DNA of 64,000 nucleotides from Pelecanus crispus (lineage: Eukaryota > Chordata > Aves > Pelecaniformes > Pelecanidae). A program made the translations under genes and the position numbers. Location: contig NC_134643.1 of NCBI RefSeq assembly GCF_030463565.1, forward strand, positions 211,596,583-211,660,582, given 5' to 3'. A model generated the notes under the pieces. The model did not search any database, was not told the DNA's origin, and worked only from the letters and a program-made list of their open reading frames with translations. Numbering within the stretch: position 1 is the first letter of the stretch; each line of letters begins with the position of its first letter. Positions 1 to 14,700 of the stretch are shown here, in pieces.

Positions 1-3000
1 CTATTCAGGGGATTTCAAGAATTGGAAAAAATTAAAACATGAAACTAAGTCTTCAGCTATATTGGCCATTTTTAATTAGGCATTGCTGACTTAAAAGTGA
101 AATACGTTTCTTTTAGTTACAGATTTACACCTTAAGTAGCATTGATACATTGCTTGAGATGACACAAATTTCAGTTCCAAGCAGCAACAGTAAAGGGAAA
201 AGCCTGAAGGGGAAATGAGACAGCTCTGTTAGCAATTATCTCTACCTGCAATTCAGTCCTCCATAAACACTTCCCTAAATTTGCCACCACTGTTAGACAA
301 GGAGACACACTTAAAGTGGGCCAAGATCCTTTAAGGACTTTCCAACTGTCTTTGTAAATAACAAATCCAACAAAAGGCAAAGCTGCTGGTCACACAGCAA
401 TGACAATCTCATCTGCTGAGAGATGATATTCCACACATTGCTTGGGAAAGCACTGTGTTTCCACTTGTCCTCTCCATATTAACTTGCAGTATTTCCTTAG
501 GTTTCAAGATTATTACAGCCTAATATATATAAAAGCACACAGCAGTAAAACTCATAACTTCTTAATCTGACCAATTCCCAAAAATGCCGTGAAAAAACGC
601 CAAAATTCTAATACGCTTTGTCTCTTAAAGACAGCAATGTCTCCAGCCATGGCCGAATTGCCTCAAAGAAATAGAAACATAGAATAAAGTTTCTGAATAT
701 TGCTCCAATAAATAATATGGCTGTATTTTTTAATTTTCCATATTCTTTCTTCTGCTTGACAGGTCTTTATGCATTAACCAAACCAAGCTTGTGTTGGACT
801 ACTCCACCTATGCTACTGATGATATCCTCACCAAATCATACCACAGGCATATGATGACAGAGAGCGTACTGGTGATATGACAATAGACAGCTCGATTCTA
901 CTTCCAGCTTGCATGCCTTAAAATCAACATGCAATTGTTCAGTTTGCAATCATGTGTTGTGCCACAGCTGTGATTTCCTTAACTTTGAGAAAGAACACAA
1001 GCAAAATGTATGCGAATGGTGGGCACGAACATCTGGTTGACCAGGTAGGAAGAGAGCCTGTCCGAGCTCTAGCCCTTTAATCAAAAAGTACGAAATAGAA
1101 CCATATATGCTATCCTACATAATTACAGTCTTAGGCAGCAGAAATTCATTCAGCAAATTAATGGTTTGAATCTGAACTAGAACAAAGTAGTAAGGAGAAC
1201 TTAAATGCCTTAAATGTCTCTGACAGAAGTCTAATTGGTGCAGAAACAGATTTTGCACACAGTCACTAAGAATCAGGCAATTCTACAAATCCCTCCGGAA
1301 TTTATTCCTAAAGTGGTTGCAGCCTGCAAGATGCTAAGAGCTACCAGAAATTCCTGAAAGCATGGCCCATAAAGCTGTGGACACTGAGAGACAAAATAGA
1401 GTTTTTCCAGATACACAAAATACAGTATTTAGCATTAAGGTATTCAAAGGCAGCCTTCATTAGCACTGGCCTGCATGCAGACAGTGCACAATACATACAC
1501 CAAGGACTTTAGCTTACTGTTCTGATTATAAACATCTTGCTAGTTGGGAGTTGCAGAACAGCACTGCCCTTCTTAAGAGAGCCCTCACAGAAAGGTCCTC
1601 ACTTTAGAGCATATAATGCTAAAATGGCGAGTGGGCAGTAGGCAGTCTAACCATACATGCATGGCTAACAGAAGAGATGAAGGCATGACATGGTGTTCAA
1701 AGATTTGCAAAGATAGCACCACTTTTATCATAATGTACTCTTGAAACAACTGCCATTTGTCAAAGCAAAAATGGAAGTAATAACATGCTTATTTTTGCAT
1801 TTATTATTCCTTTACCTCCTCTCCCTCTTCCTGCCCTGCACCCAAGGACCTCACCTAGAAAAACAGAGCTAGTAGCACAACACTTAGAAGTATTTTAAAT
1901 TGAGTCTCAAAAGTATGATTCTTGGATTCCTCTGTGGATTTCCCAAATAAAGTAAGATTATTTTCTGAGTTTCAGAAAAAAAGGAGTATGAGGGCATTTT
2001 CATTTCCAGGGCTCTTTTGATTACTTTGAAAACTTCATGAAACAGCAGTATTACGGAGACTAAGAAGAACCGTCCTTGCTCTTACAGTCCTTGTACCAGT
2101 TCAGTCCTTTCCCAAACTCCATAAAGGACTAAATGCTGTGTGATCACATTCTGTATCACCAGATTTATTTAATTTTACATTCGCTCTCTCGGTTCCACAG
2201 CAGAAAAAGAGGCTATATTTAAAGAAAACCTCCCCCTTCTCTCCACCCTGCCCCCAAAGGTAAGAAGTTTGCTGCCCGCGGCTAAGTCACTCAGCACACT
2301 CAGAATTAATCTTTCTTTCCTTAATTTTAAATGAAAGAGATAAAGATATATCACCAAGGAGGGCAAATCTTAAGGAAGAACTGTCTCTGCTGCTATTTCA
2401 AGTCAAATTACTTGATTCGTTTAACTTTACAGATACCCTCCTACGCCCCTGCTTAGCAAACACAGAGAAAACTTTCTCAAGATGCAACCATTTTGTCTTC
2501 CGTAACACTAAAGACAAGATTACACAAACACTAACTTTCACATTATTAAGGGAAGGGCAGATGATTTTCAGAAGTGATGGCCCATAGAATCCTTTATCAC
2601 TTTCTTGTCCTTTCATCTCTGAGATTCTATCTCATTTCTCTCTCCCTACTTAGCTCTTAAAAGGAGACAAAGAAAGCAAGAGGGAAATCAAATGCCTCTT
2701 TGCATGAACAGGAGCCAGGCAATTTTACACCCCTTTCTATATACCCTATTTTTGGTTGCCTGAAGGTTTTCAAGTCAGAGAAACTTGCCTAAGCATGCTG
2801 CAATAAAAGCTGCTATAGCCAGCTGCCTTAGTATCTAAAGGGGGTTCCTAGCAATCGTGTTGAATAACCCTGAGGCTAACCACCACCAAGGAAAACAAAA
2901 TATTAAGATTAAAAGATTCTTTAGGTTGTTTCCTTATTGCTCGAAGTAGGAAGTCTCAGAGGGCAGTTCAAACCGGTTGCTTGAGTGTTCAGACAATGAT

Positions 3001-5889
3001 CATTCCCAGATGGCCTTGACAGGATGAGCTGACTCTAAGAAACCATTAGGTAAGACCTACTGGAAATGAACGCGTAGCTGTCTGCTACAAAGAATAAATG
3101 AATCTGCTTTTCTTGCCATTAAAATAATTAATACTGACAACTATTTTTAATGTATGCTTCATAACTGACACTTCACACCTTAAAATGATCAGCTGTTTAG
3201 ATGTTCTGTTTTACAAATAGTCTTATGGACTGCCTTTTCCCTCATTTGAGACTGCAGCTTGGCAAAGAAAACCCAACTTCTCTATTTCCTTTCTCTATAC
3301 TTATGTAGGTTTTATGTTTTTCTTCCTTTTTTGTTTTCCTTCTTCACTTCCACTTCCTGTATTACAGTTTTTTCCATCCCTTTTTGACTCCTTATGACCA
3401 TGAGTCAGGGAGAGCTTTTCACCTGTACAATTCAACACTACCTGCTGCTGAGGTTGGAGGCAATTATTCGTGTCCCTGAAGACTTTGCAGATTGCCGCGT
3501 AAAACAAAGACAAAAATCTTCCAACAGCAAGTTGCTGCCTGAGTCAGTACTTGTGAGCTACCTGCTCAGCCAACTCCAGGCAATCTTGCATACTCTATTT
3601 TTTGCCAGCATATTATTCTTTTTCATCCCCCACGTTTCAGCCCCCCGGAGACAGATCTCCCAAGTTGCAATGCACCAGAAGCAAGAGATTTCTCGGCACC
3701 CAGATACAACACACTGTCTAAAGGCTATGCTTTGAAAACTTATTTTTAGTTACCCATTTAACCTAGGGTGGCAAAGACAATACAGAACAAAAGCACGAGA
3801 AGAGATTAACCTACTTAGATTATATCATTTAAAATGATAGCACTAATAATTAACTGTGTCGTATATTTAAATATAATAGCTATTATATTTATTTTTAAAA
3901 GTGACCTAAAAAATGTTTTCAACCTGAGGATTTCCAAGTTCCAGGTTCTACATTTCCCTTCACCAGTCACAATAAGCTTAAAGAACATCAGTTTGAAAAG
4001 TATTTCAGAAGCCTGCTGTTAAATAAATAATGCAAAGTAAAACTAATTTTGAACTCACATTTCATTGCAAGGTTCAGAAGTTATCAAATAGAAATCTTTT
4101 TTGTTTTATTAGTAAGAATTTTGGGAAGTAACAGAAACTTAAAGTTTGACAGTAAAATCACCAGCAGCAAAACAAACTCTACTTTCTTTCTAGAAACAAA
4201 GTCTTAAGTTTTAATTTATTCCATTAGAACAACATAATAAATAGCAATACCTCAGTTTTTATGTATTTGATTTGCAGTAATTTGATTTGGTTTCTGAGTA
4301 TCTTTTGGTATAGAGGGAATTAAAAATAGCAATTATAAAACGTGTTAAGCACAAGACTTTGTTTAAAAGCGTATCACTTAAATTACTAACAGTTCTTAAA
4401 AGTACAAATTTCATTTAGAGATACGTAACAGTTTAGTCTTTGCCAAAATTAGCAACTACCATGTTTTATCAATAAACACAGTGGAGTACTTAGAAACTGT
4501 TCAACCCTACCCTGAGATGCAAAACGGATCACAAAATAAAAATCACGTATCTCCAACTTTAAATTTCAGTGGGAGATTTATAATAAGAGTTGAAGTTCCC
4601 AATAAATCCTAAATAACTTAAAATTATCACCTTAACTTAGTATAAGTTAATTCCAAATTTAGAATCCCTGCAGTCTTCATCTACTAGTTACGAAAATCAG
4701 CATTCAGCCATCGGGAGGGGTGAGGGGGGTATGCGTGCTGCTGCAATGGGAGAAGGGGGAAGAACATTATATTTACTTATTGGCATTTTTAAAAAAAAAA
4801 TTTAAAAAACATGTACTCATAAAATATATGTCTAACATTTAAAATCATGCTCACTAGTAACAGGCCTCTCTAACAGAATAAAGATGAATACATACTACCC
4901 ACATAAGAGATCAGAATACAGGTCACACCAGAAATTAGTTGTGTGTCTTTTTTAATGGCTAAGAACATCATGATAATCAAGCTCTCCTTCCAGCATAGTC
5001 CCTCCCCACTTTCTAATAGTCCAGCTTAGAGACTTCCCCAAACCAAACTTTACGCTTAAATAGTATGGGGTTTATTTTCCTTTCAGGAAGTGAGGCCAAC
5101 TCTTAATACAGGAACTCCCTTACAGTGTTTGCTGACCATTAGTCAGCACTTCCCTATGACCCATCCCTTTCCTCCACTCCCTTTCAGTTCCAAATACCGC
5201 CATTATCAACTTCCAGCTTTTCCTATTTCTGCCTGAAAAATTCACAAACTGTTTTAGAAATTCCCTTGATGGTGAAAAAGCTTTTTTCAAACAGTATTAA
5301 TTCACTTTGAATTCTTGGACAAACCGAGCTTCTTTAATCTCTTCTATAAGATAGGCTTTCTATAGCCAAAAGTCTTCTTACCACTGTTCCACAGGGCTCC
5401 TTTTGCCCACCAACCAGGCGGCCAAAACCGTTTTAAACCATTTAATTCAAACAAAACTTTAAGTGCAAGCTCTGAAGGTTGTTTAGGTTTTGTCTATTTG
5501 CTTGGGTTTGGCTCATTCAGTAGCTAGCATATAAAATTCCAGAGACAAAACATACTTGTTTGATAACCTGTGTTTGGAAGATATACTGCTATTGATCTCA
5601 GAAGTACCAATAGGTACTATCACACATGAGTAATTTCAACAGCTGAGTAACAGGACACAATGTTTCTGCATTTTAAGCAGTAAATTACAGAACACAGTTA
5701 ATGGAACAATATTTATCCCAATTCCATGTCAACTTCTCACAAAGCAAGCCTTTATATAGGCTACCCGATATACAGCTGCCAGGACAGGCTGCATGAACTG
5801 CCACAACATGGCTCCATCATAGGGACTCACTGTCACTGCAAACTTCAAAATATATCTGCTCTTGCCCTTTAAAAGTGATCTCGATTGTA
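1..5889 (-). other. YAP1: YAP1 intron 2, unique sequence
   Basis: AT-rich non-coding sequence. I recognise no exon, mobile element or RNA gene. A 113-codon plus-strand ORF at 3394-3735 has no recognisable domain and looks random. Small points are an A/T run near 4790 and an AACCGGTT octamer near 2972. Confidence 0.8.
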
Positions 5890-8792
5890 ATCTTCAGATC
5901 AGAAGATGTAAACCAGTACCTGCAGGCAAAAAAGGAGGATATATAGGCCTCTACACGAACGCACACAGCATGGGGAACAAACAGGAGGATTTGGAAGCTA
6001 CTGTGCTACTACAAAGCTATGACCTGATTGCCATAACCGAAACTTGGTGGGACAAATCCCATGACTGGAATGTGGCTATCGATGGCTAGAGGCTGTTCAG
6101 AAGGGACAGGCGAAGAAGGAGGGGCGGAGGTGTTGCCCTCTACATAAAGAAATCAATACAGTGTGAAGAGCTGTCCCTGAAGAATAGCCACAAGCAGGTT
6201 GAAAGCTTATGAGTAAGAATGAGAGACTGAGGCAACAAAGGGAACCTTGTGGTTGGTGTCTATTACAGGCTGCCTGATCAAGGGGAGCCTGCTGACGAAG
6301 CCTTCTTCCTCCGGCTCCAGGAGGCTTCGCGCTTGCAGGCTCTCGTCCTGCTGGGGGACTTCAACCACCCTGACATTTGCTGGAAAAGCAACACGGCGAG
6401 CTGTAGGCAAACCAGGAGAATCCTGGAATGCACTGAGGATAACTTCTTAAACCAGGCAGTAGACACCCACCCCTACCTGAGGGAATGCAAAACTGGACCT
6501 GATGGTCACCAGTGCAAGTGAGCTCATCGGTGGCATCAAGATTAGAGGCAGCCTGGGCTGCAGTGATCACGCATTGGTGGAGTTCACACTCCTGAGGGAC
6601 ATGGGAAAAGTGAGGAGTACAGTCAGGACCCTAAACTTCAGGAAAGCAAACTTCCAGCTCTTCAAGGAGTTAGTCAGAAGGAACCCCTGGGAAACGGTCC
6701 TCAGGGACAGGGGAACGGAACAGAGCTGGCAGATCTTTAAGGACACCTTCCATAGAGCGCGAGAGCTCTCAGTCCCCAGGTGTAAGAAATCAGGCAAGGA
6801 AGGGAAGAGACCAGCATGGCTGAGTCGAGACCTGCTGGTCAAACTAAAGAGCAAGAGGGAACTGCACAGGCAGTGGAAGCAGGGACAGGTGTCCTGGGAA
6901 GAGTGCAGGGAAGCTGCCCGTCTGTGTAGGGAGGGGGTCAGGAAGGCCAAGGCGCAGCTGGAGCTGAATTTGGCAAGGGATGCAAAGAATAAGAAGAAGG
7001 GCTTCTACAGGTATGTCAGCCAGAAAAGGAAGGTCAAAGAAAGCGTACCCCCCCAATGAACAAGAATGGAGACCTGGTATCAACAGACAAGGAGAAGCCT
7101 CAGGTACTCAACAACTTCTTTGCCTCAATCTTCACCAGCAGCCTCTCTCCTCGCCCCTCCCAAGTCGATGGACCACAAGATGGGAAGCAGGGGAGTAAAG
7201 CCCCTCCCACTGTAGGGGAAGATCAGGTTTGAAACTGCCTGAGGAACCTGAATGTACATAAGTCTATAGGACCTGATGAGATGCACCCCAGAGTCCTGAG
7301 GGAGTTGGCTGATGTAGTTGCCAAGCCACTCTCCATGATATTTGAAGAGTCATGGCAGTCAGGTGAAGTCCCTGGGGACTGGAAAAAGGGGAATGTTGTG
7401 CCCATTTTTAAAAAGGGAAGAAAGGAGGAGCCTGGGAACTACCAACCTGTCAGTCTCACCTCTGTGCCTGGGAAGATCATGAAACAGGTCATCCTAGAAG
7501 CTATGCTAAGGCACATGGAAGACAGGGAGGTGATTCGAGACAGCCAGCATGGCTTCACCAAAGGCAAGTCCTGCCTGACCAACCTAGTGGCTTTCTGTGA
7601 AGGAGTGACTGCATCAGAGGACAAGGGAAAAGCAATGGATGTCATCTATTTGGACTTCTGTAAAGCGTTCGACACAGTCCCCCACAACATCCTTCTCTCT
7701 AAATTGGGGAGATATGGATTTGATGGGTGGACTGTTTGGTGGATAAGGAATTGGCTGGATGGTCGCATCCAGAAGGTAGTGGTCAACAGCTCGATGTCCA
7801 CATGGAGACCGGTGACCAGTGGAGTCCCTCAGGGGTCCGTGTTGGGACCAGTTTAGTATCTTCATCAATGACCTAGGTAGACAGTGGGATCGAGTGCACC
7901 CTCAGTGAGTTTGCAGATGACACCAAGCTGAGTGGTGCAGCTGACATGCCAGAAGGATGAGATGTCATCCAAAGGGACCTGGAGAAGCTGGAGAGGTGGG
8001 CCTCTGTGAACCTCATGAGGTTCAACAAGGCCAAGTGCTGTACCTGGGATGGGGCAACCCCCGATATCAATCCAGGCTGGGGGATGAAGGGATTGAGAGC
8101 AGCCCTGCAGAGGAGGACTTGGGGGTACTGGTGGATGAAAAGCTGGACATGAGCCAACAAGGTGCGCTTGCAGCCCAGAAGGCCAACCATATCCTGGGCT
8201 GCATCAAAAGCAGCGTGGCCAGCAGGTCGAGGGAGGTGATTCTGCCCCTCTACTCTGCTCTGGTGAGACCCCACCTGCAGTGCTGCGTCCAGCTCTGGAG
8301 CCCTCAGCACAGGAAGGACATGGACCTGCTGGAGTGGGTCCAGAAGAGGGCCACAAAAATGATCCAAGGGCTGGAGCACCTCTCCTACGAGGCCAGGCTG
8401 AGAGAGTTGGGTTGTTCAGCCTGGAGAAGAGAAGGCTGCAGGGAGACCTTAGTGCAGCATTCCAGTACTTAAAGGGGGCCTATAGGAAGGATGGGGGCAA
8501 TCTTTTTAACAAGGCTTGTTGTGACAGGACAAGGAGTAATGAATGTAAACTAAAGAAGAATAGATTTAGACTGGCTATAAGGAAGAAATTTTTTACAATG
8601 AGGGTGGTGATGGGCTGGAACAGGTTGCCCAGAGAGGTAGTGGAGGCCCCATCCCTGGCAACATTCAAGGTGAGGTTGGACGCGGCTCTGAGCAACCTGA
8701 TCTGGTTAAAGCTGTCCCTGCTCACTGCAGAGGGGTTGGGCTAGATGATCTCTAAAGGTCCCTTCCAACCCAAAGCATTCTATGATATATCG
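5890..8792 (+). mobile_element. CR1 LINE, near full-length ORF2, inactive
   Basis: This 2.9-kb plus-strand CR1 retrotransposon has lost ORF1 and the 5' end. From about 5935 it encodes the endonuclease (NAHSMGNKQEDLEATV, AITETWW, LLGDFNHPDICW), then a linker, then reverse transcriptase with FCKAFDTV (motif A, near 7655), [12 protein letters not shown] (motif B) and FADD (motif C, 7910-7921). The C-terminal region ([17 protein letters not shown]) and the 3' tail, ending TTCTATGATAT near 8790, follow. The frame is broken by in-frame stops near 6087, 6210, 6228 and 7229, by shifts near 6500, 7050 (a C7 run) and 7855, and by more shifts in the C-terminus. It cannot move on its own. It is antisense to YAP1 intron 2. 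Confidence 0.95.
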
Positions 8793-11700
8793 AGATGAGA
8801 ATAAAATCCCCAATACCTTTTTTAATTAATATTTCTTCACAGTCATCCACAATTAGCCTTCTAAAACCTAACATTGAGCTAATGTAATCCCTTTGGTGTG
8901 CCCTGCTCCAGTGATTTTCAACATTGTCATAAAATGTCAGCTCTGTATTTAGCGGTCTGAATCAATTGCTTCTAGTCACCATGTATTGAAAGTTTTTTAA
9001 AACAGGTGTCATTTTTTCACATCAATTTTGTATTCAGAACTACTGAAGAATGAAACAAACCACTCTGCGGTTCAGCTCCCAGTTTCTTAGTTTTGAACTC
9101 AGAGGCTTGAATAAACCAAAAAAGTAAACATTCACTTGGCTAATGCTTTCTGAGCTGTGGTTTAACTTTATAGTTCCAGGTACTTACCCAGCAACTTCCT
9201 TCCAGAATTTATCACTCCAAGTTCAGTAGCAAACATGCACTGTTTAGTGTTATCTTTAAAATTTATTCTGCAATCATTTTATATCACTACACAGGTCATA
9301 ATTTTAAACTTTATCTCAAAACCTTTTAAAAGTAAACTGTACATTACAAAGAAATAAATCTATTTCTAGATACCGTGACTCTAGTTCTATAAATTGGCAC
9401 ATTAGACCTAGTCACTCTTCTCTGATACCTTGTTATCCTTTAAATATAATTTCAGAAATCTATTTCTTCAGAAATTTGAATATAAATATTTTGTAACAAT
9501 TGAGAACTGAAAAGGACTGTTACAGATCTGACAATATCATGTTCTTCTCTACAAGAAACCTACTTGCACTTTCATGTATATGAAGAAGAATGAAATGTAA
9601 CAGCATAACAAGGGCAAAGAATATGCTGCAGAAGACGGACAAAATATCCAGTATGAAACTGAAAAGGCGGACAAGGCCCTGGAGTCGAGTGGCTGTATTT
9701 CAGATTTCCCATTTCTTTGTGCTCCATTTCTCCTCATCTCTGACTTGACTACTTATATTCTGAGCTCTTCAGGACTGCAATCTTACTTGACTAACTAAAT
9801 GGAATTCGATTGCAGTAGTCCTGTAATCAAGCAGTCTATCTGGTAACTCACATACCCTATTACAGGGAACAGCTGCTTGGACAGCAAGCATCATCCAAGC
9901 AGCCAAATACCCCCTTCTGTACATGCACAGTGCTGGCTGGAAGCTGCTGCTGCCAACGCTGCTTCCACATGAGAAAGGAGGAGGAGGAGGAGAGCCTGGA
10001 GGCACACTCCTCCTGCTCACAGAGCAGGCCAGAATTGCTCTTTGCTGATTTTGTCAATGCAATCAACAGGGGAGGTAGTACACAGATGTTGGATTCGCCT
10101 CTTAAATACAGTAACTGCAGCTGAGACCATATCACACTATCAGGACACACAAGACAAGTGAATCTGCTGATGGGAGTCCCTCTGCTACAGTTTACTTAGA
10201 AATTCATTGGTGATGAGGGACTTCAAACAAATCAATTTCCCAGATATCTTCATCAGATGCTAAGTGCTCTATCTGAAAATCACTGTATATGTTGGAGTAA
10301 CAGATGTCCTGCAGGTGAAAGCTGCTGAAGAACAGTCTGCACAAAAATAAATCATGTCCATAGAAAATTAATTTGCATACTATCCAGAACTGTGCAAGGA
10401 TCTAATAAACTGTTTAATTACTGAAAACTTGTAGCTATTTTGTGAGACAATGAAACTCATTTAAATATCTGCACTTTCATAAAATTGAAGGGCACTACTC
10501 CAAAACAATGCAGGTCTGAAAACATGGTATACCTGGCTCCGTAACTGTGGAGCTGATTATTTATTTTCAGTCACGTAAGAAAGAAAAAAATCACTATGAA
10601 CTACTTCAGCACAGTACTAGGGGTGATTAATTAGGGAGTGGCAGAGGAAAGGATGAAACATCAAAAGAAAGTGAATAGTGGAAGGATAAAAGAGGAAACA
10701 TGACTTGCAGAGGAATCTGGCAATCTGGTAATATCAGCATCTCCTAAGGAGCTAAGCTTCATGAAGAGAAGCTGAATTAGCCAAGGAAGGGAGTTGAAAT
10801 CTGCAAGTTTACAAACCACAGGAAGAATTCTTGCCGAGAATGAACAAACTGTGAGTTCACTAGACAGAAATATATTGGTCTAGGATATTAAACTGGGAGG
10901 CAGACTCTCACTGGAATGGAAGGAAGTACTGCATAAAAACAGTATGAAACCTCTCCTACTCTTAGGCAGGAGGAATACAGAGCACTTCAGCTCAGGTGGA
11001 AGAATTAAATCAATTTGTTCAGCAAAAAACTATCACAGAGGAGCAACACAACTTATCAGAGAGACTAGCAACTGTAACAGAAGGATTCAGCTGCATTTGA
11101 AGATCAGCAGCTGAAGAACAGTAAAAAGAACATAATGAAGAAGCTAAAAGCTGATGTAACATTTTCGCAATATAAGAACAGATTTTGTTTGTTCTTAATT
11201 CTGTACAAGTCAAAACAAAACTTTACATACTTGCAAAGCGAAACCACTGTTCCTTCTATTAAGCGTCTGAAATGCATTGTAGGCATCAATTGAGAAACAG
11301 AAGAACATCATAAAGAGCTGCAAAGCACCAAGTTTTACAGTAAAAAAATATACGCCAGCTGCATACAAGGAATGTCCACTTCTCAATGCTAGAATTATTT
11401 TTAAGTGTTGTGCAATTCTTTCTTCTCTTTTGAAAATCTTGCCCCCAAAAAATAAGAAAGGAAAAGTTCCCTCACTCTCACATCGGAAATTACTAGGTGA
11501 AACACTTTCACTTCACTGAAACTGGTAACAACCAAGATTTTCCCTTAGTTTTGAACAGGATTTTCCAAAGCTATGCAACAAATATCCCAAGACCCTACAG
11601 AAATGTGCATGTATTCTATGTAAGGTGGTAACGCCGTTCTCAGCACGGAGAAAGCCAGCACTGACTTAGCAGTTTTGTGCACAAAGCTGCCCATTTGCTC

Positions 11701-14700
11701 CTTCCTCTCCTTGTTTTTGCTTTGCTGATCAAAGGAGTTGCCAAGTTTTTTTCTTTACCATTACAAGGCAGGAAAAATGGCTCTCCTCAGAGAGGCCCCT
11801 TGTGAAGGTCACAAAGGTTAGCTCCACAAGCCCTGGAGTCTGCTCTGATGCTGGAGTGATTGGCTGGCTTCCCTGCAGTTACCCTGCATTTCCCCTCCTT
11901 CACAATAGTGTGCTGGTTATGGAAACTAAATATGAAACAACGTGGTGGGGGTGGAAAGAATTTCTATGGAGACACAGTCAAAAAACACTCAGAAGTTCCA
12001 CTTGTTTGAGCATTCTGAAAATCCAGCAGTCTAAAACATTCGATTTCTTTCTGGAAAACTGAAAATAAAAATTTCAGCATGCATGGTCCCCACCCCCCCC
12101 AGCCCCTTAACAAAAATTCGAAAGAAAAAAGAGCTTGCTTTTTCTTAGACTACAAGCAAATACATACTGCTCTGCCTTGGTCTGGAAAAAGTTATTTCTT
12201 AAGATGTTTACTTGCCCCATCCCTGGATTTAATCAACTGGAACCCACAGGTCACACCCTCTTAATGAAGACTGAAATGAAGCCAACCAATCAGGATTCAG
12301 ATTTGTAGCACCTTCCAGCTCCTGAGCAGTATCACACCAGAGACATTTTAGAAATCTTACAGAATATATGAAAGCTTACTTATAGGCATCAAACCCCAAT
12401 TACTTTTAGGTCTTAAAGTTAAGTAATGAAGATATCTTGGAGTACCCAGCAAAAGAGTCATTACATTTCAGATGGTTGATTAAATACACTCCTCATTTTC
12501 TACAAATTCAAACCTCCCAATCACAGGCAGCCACTATTCAGGGTTTTCTTAAACATAAAAAAATCTAACCTGTAGTGTATACACTGAAAGCTCTAGCCAC
12601 TTCAAAACATCTACTCCTAGTAAACAGATTCAATGTTCATCTAAGTAGGGGAAAGTAACATAAATTTTATATATTGAAGAAAGAGCTTTTTGAGACTTCA
12701 TTATTTTAGGAGCACAATTTTGTATCACTTTACCAGTAAAACTTTGAGCATTACTCAAAAAGCTTTCTTACTACCCTGAAAGCCAAACCAGGCTCCTTCC
12801 TCTCTGTATTACTGTTAGGTGTCAAGTTCTGCCTCCAGTGCCATCACCCATATGTTTAGACAGGTGAAGCTAATTAAAACTCAGTCATCAGTGTGTTTGA
12901 TGCTGAACCCACCTCTGCAGCTGGCTGAGTTCATTACATTACCAGGAGTCAAAAGTACTTCCAGAAGTAGTCAGGTTGTACAGCCCCACAAACTAGGTAT
13001 TTCAATCTGTTTAAGTACTCTCAAGTTTTAACAATATCCAGTAACTGAGAGGCTCATACTACAGCCTTTTCTTCCTAGAAGGAATCAACAGGCTTCCTCT
13101 TCCTACCCAGTCACCTCTGTTCACAAAACATCTAGGAAAACAACCCCTCTGTATCGAAAGACAGCAATAAATGACTGACAATGCCAGAATCCTAAGGAAA
13201 CTAAGCTGAAAACAATAAATAGCCATACCACAACAAAGAGCAAAAGGTTTATATAGGAAAGAGCTGCACCTGATCATTATTAATATTTACTGGAGAAACT
13301 TTTAAAAAAGCACAAAAACACAATACCAAATTCCTCTTTTCCTCTTTTGCCAGAGAGCTTTTATGACCAACACGCTTTTTTTTTTTAGCTGGTTTAAGAA
13401 GATAGCACTTATGCCTGAAAACCTTACCCAACTTCTCAAGCCTCTTTGGGGTGGCTACACAGGCCAGCACACCTAACATCTACCAAACCCGAGCCCTCCT
13501 CAGCTCCCATACAAATGCCAGGTGCACAGTGTGTTGGTCAGGAGAAGACATGGTCAGCAGATTACCTGAAACATTTACACCAACAGATCACTTATCTTTC
13601 AAACTTGCCATGACAATAAAACCCAAGAGGAGAAAGAATAGACTCAAGAGTCAATAACACATGCTGTTTTGCTAGCAGGCACATCTTTGACCACCTCAGT
13701 ATGGGACAAAAATTCTTATCCTTCCAGCTGATGTTGCTATGCAGGCAAAAGGTCTCCCATGGTATACGCTGTGCCAAGATTAAGGCACTTCTGGCCCTGC
13801 CTTTGTTACTCAGATGACAGAAGTACAAGGCAAAAAAACATTTTGCCATCACCTACTGAATCCACACTAGGGGGCTCTGCTGATGTAATCACATTTTCTG
13901 AGAGGTACTTCATGACTACATTAACCCACTCCTAAGGAATTAAATTCAGTATCTGGAAAAGGTGGAGCAACATCACCTCACCGCAACTCCTGTATTCTTA
14001 CAGATGCCACACCTAAAAGGAAAATAAAAAAAAAAAAAACCCAAAGAAAAAATACTTAAAATATCCAAGAATATCAAAACCAACAGAAGACACTAATAAA
14101 TGAAGAAAACAACCCTCCATAAGCAACAAGACCAAGACCCCACCCAAACCTGTAACATGGGAGAAGGCTAAAGTTTAGAGCTATGGTTTTGTAATTTTTT
14201 ATGTAAAGGTTCAGATTGCTGTAATTCTTTAATGATGACACAACTGGGCCAAGGAACAGACACACTGTAACCAGCCCCTTCTTTCTGCTGTATGTAATGC
14301 AGGAGGAACTTCCAAGACAGCTTTGGAAAGCAACCCCCTTCAGAAGACATTTTTAAGAAAATGCTGAGTACTTCACCGATACAAGACTCAAGCAACACAA
14401 GAATCAGTGGATGTAATATCAAGTGCCCTACATCAATCCTGAAACTGTACAGAAAAAAGATGTCCAGAGCTACTGCCTTTTTTTGAGCAAGTTAAAATTA
14501 TAGGAAAACTACTAAAAACAGCCTGAACACCTATCTTTCTCAAAATTTGAGTTCAAAAGAGTTTCGTGTATGGCAAAAAGCTTAAACATTTCATTAGGTA
14601 CCTCGGTTTCTTTCAGTTTTATGACTTATGATATAATGAACAGGTCAATAAGCTCGTAATTTCTAAATTAACAAAAAATTACATAAATTGATCACACAGA

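Noticed and set aside
2968..2980. AACCGGTT octamer as a Grainyhead-like site
   Set aside because: A single 8-mer in 64 kb is expected by chance often enough, and nothing around it supports a regulatory element.
3394..3735. 113-codon plus-strand ORF as a possible gene
   Set aside because: No recognisable domain, random composition, inside YAP1 intron 2 on the opposite strand, and no promoter or splice context.
6502..7856. ORFs of 185 and 191 codons as host genes
   Set aside because: They are parts of the CR1 ORF2 (linker and reverse transcriptase), frame-broken and continuous with other CR1 segments.
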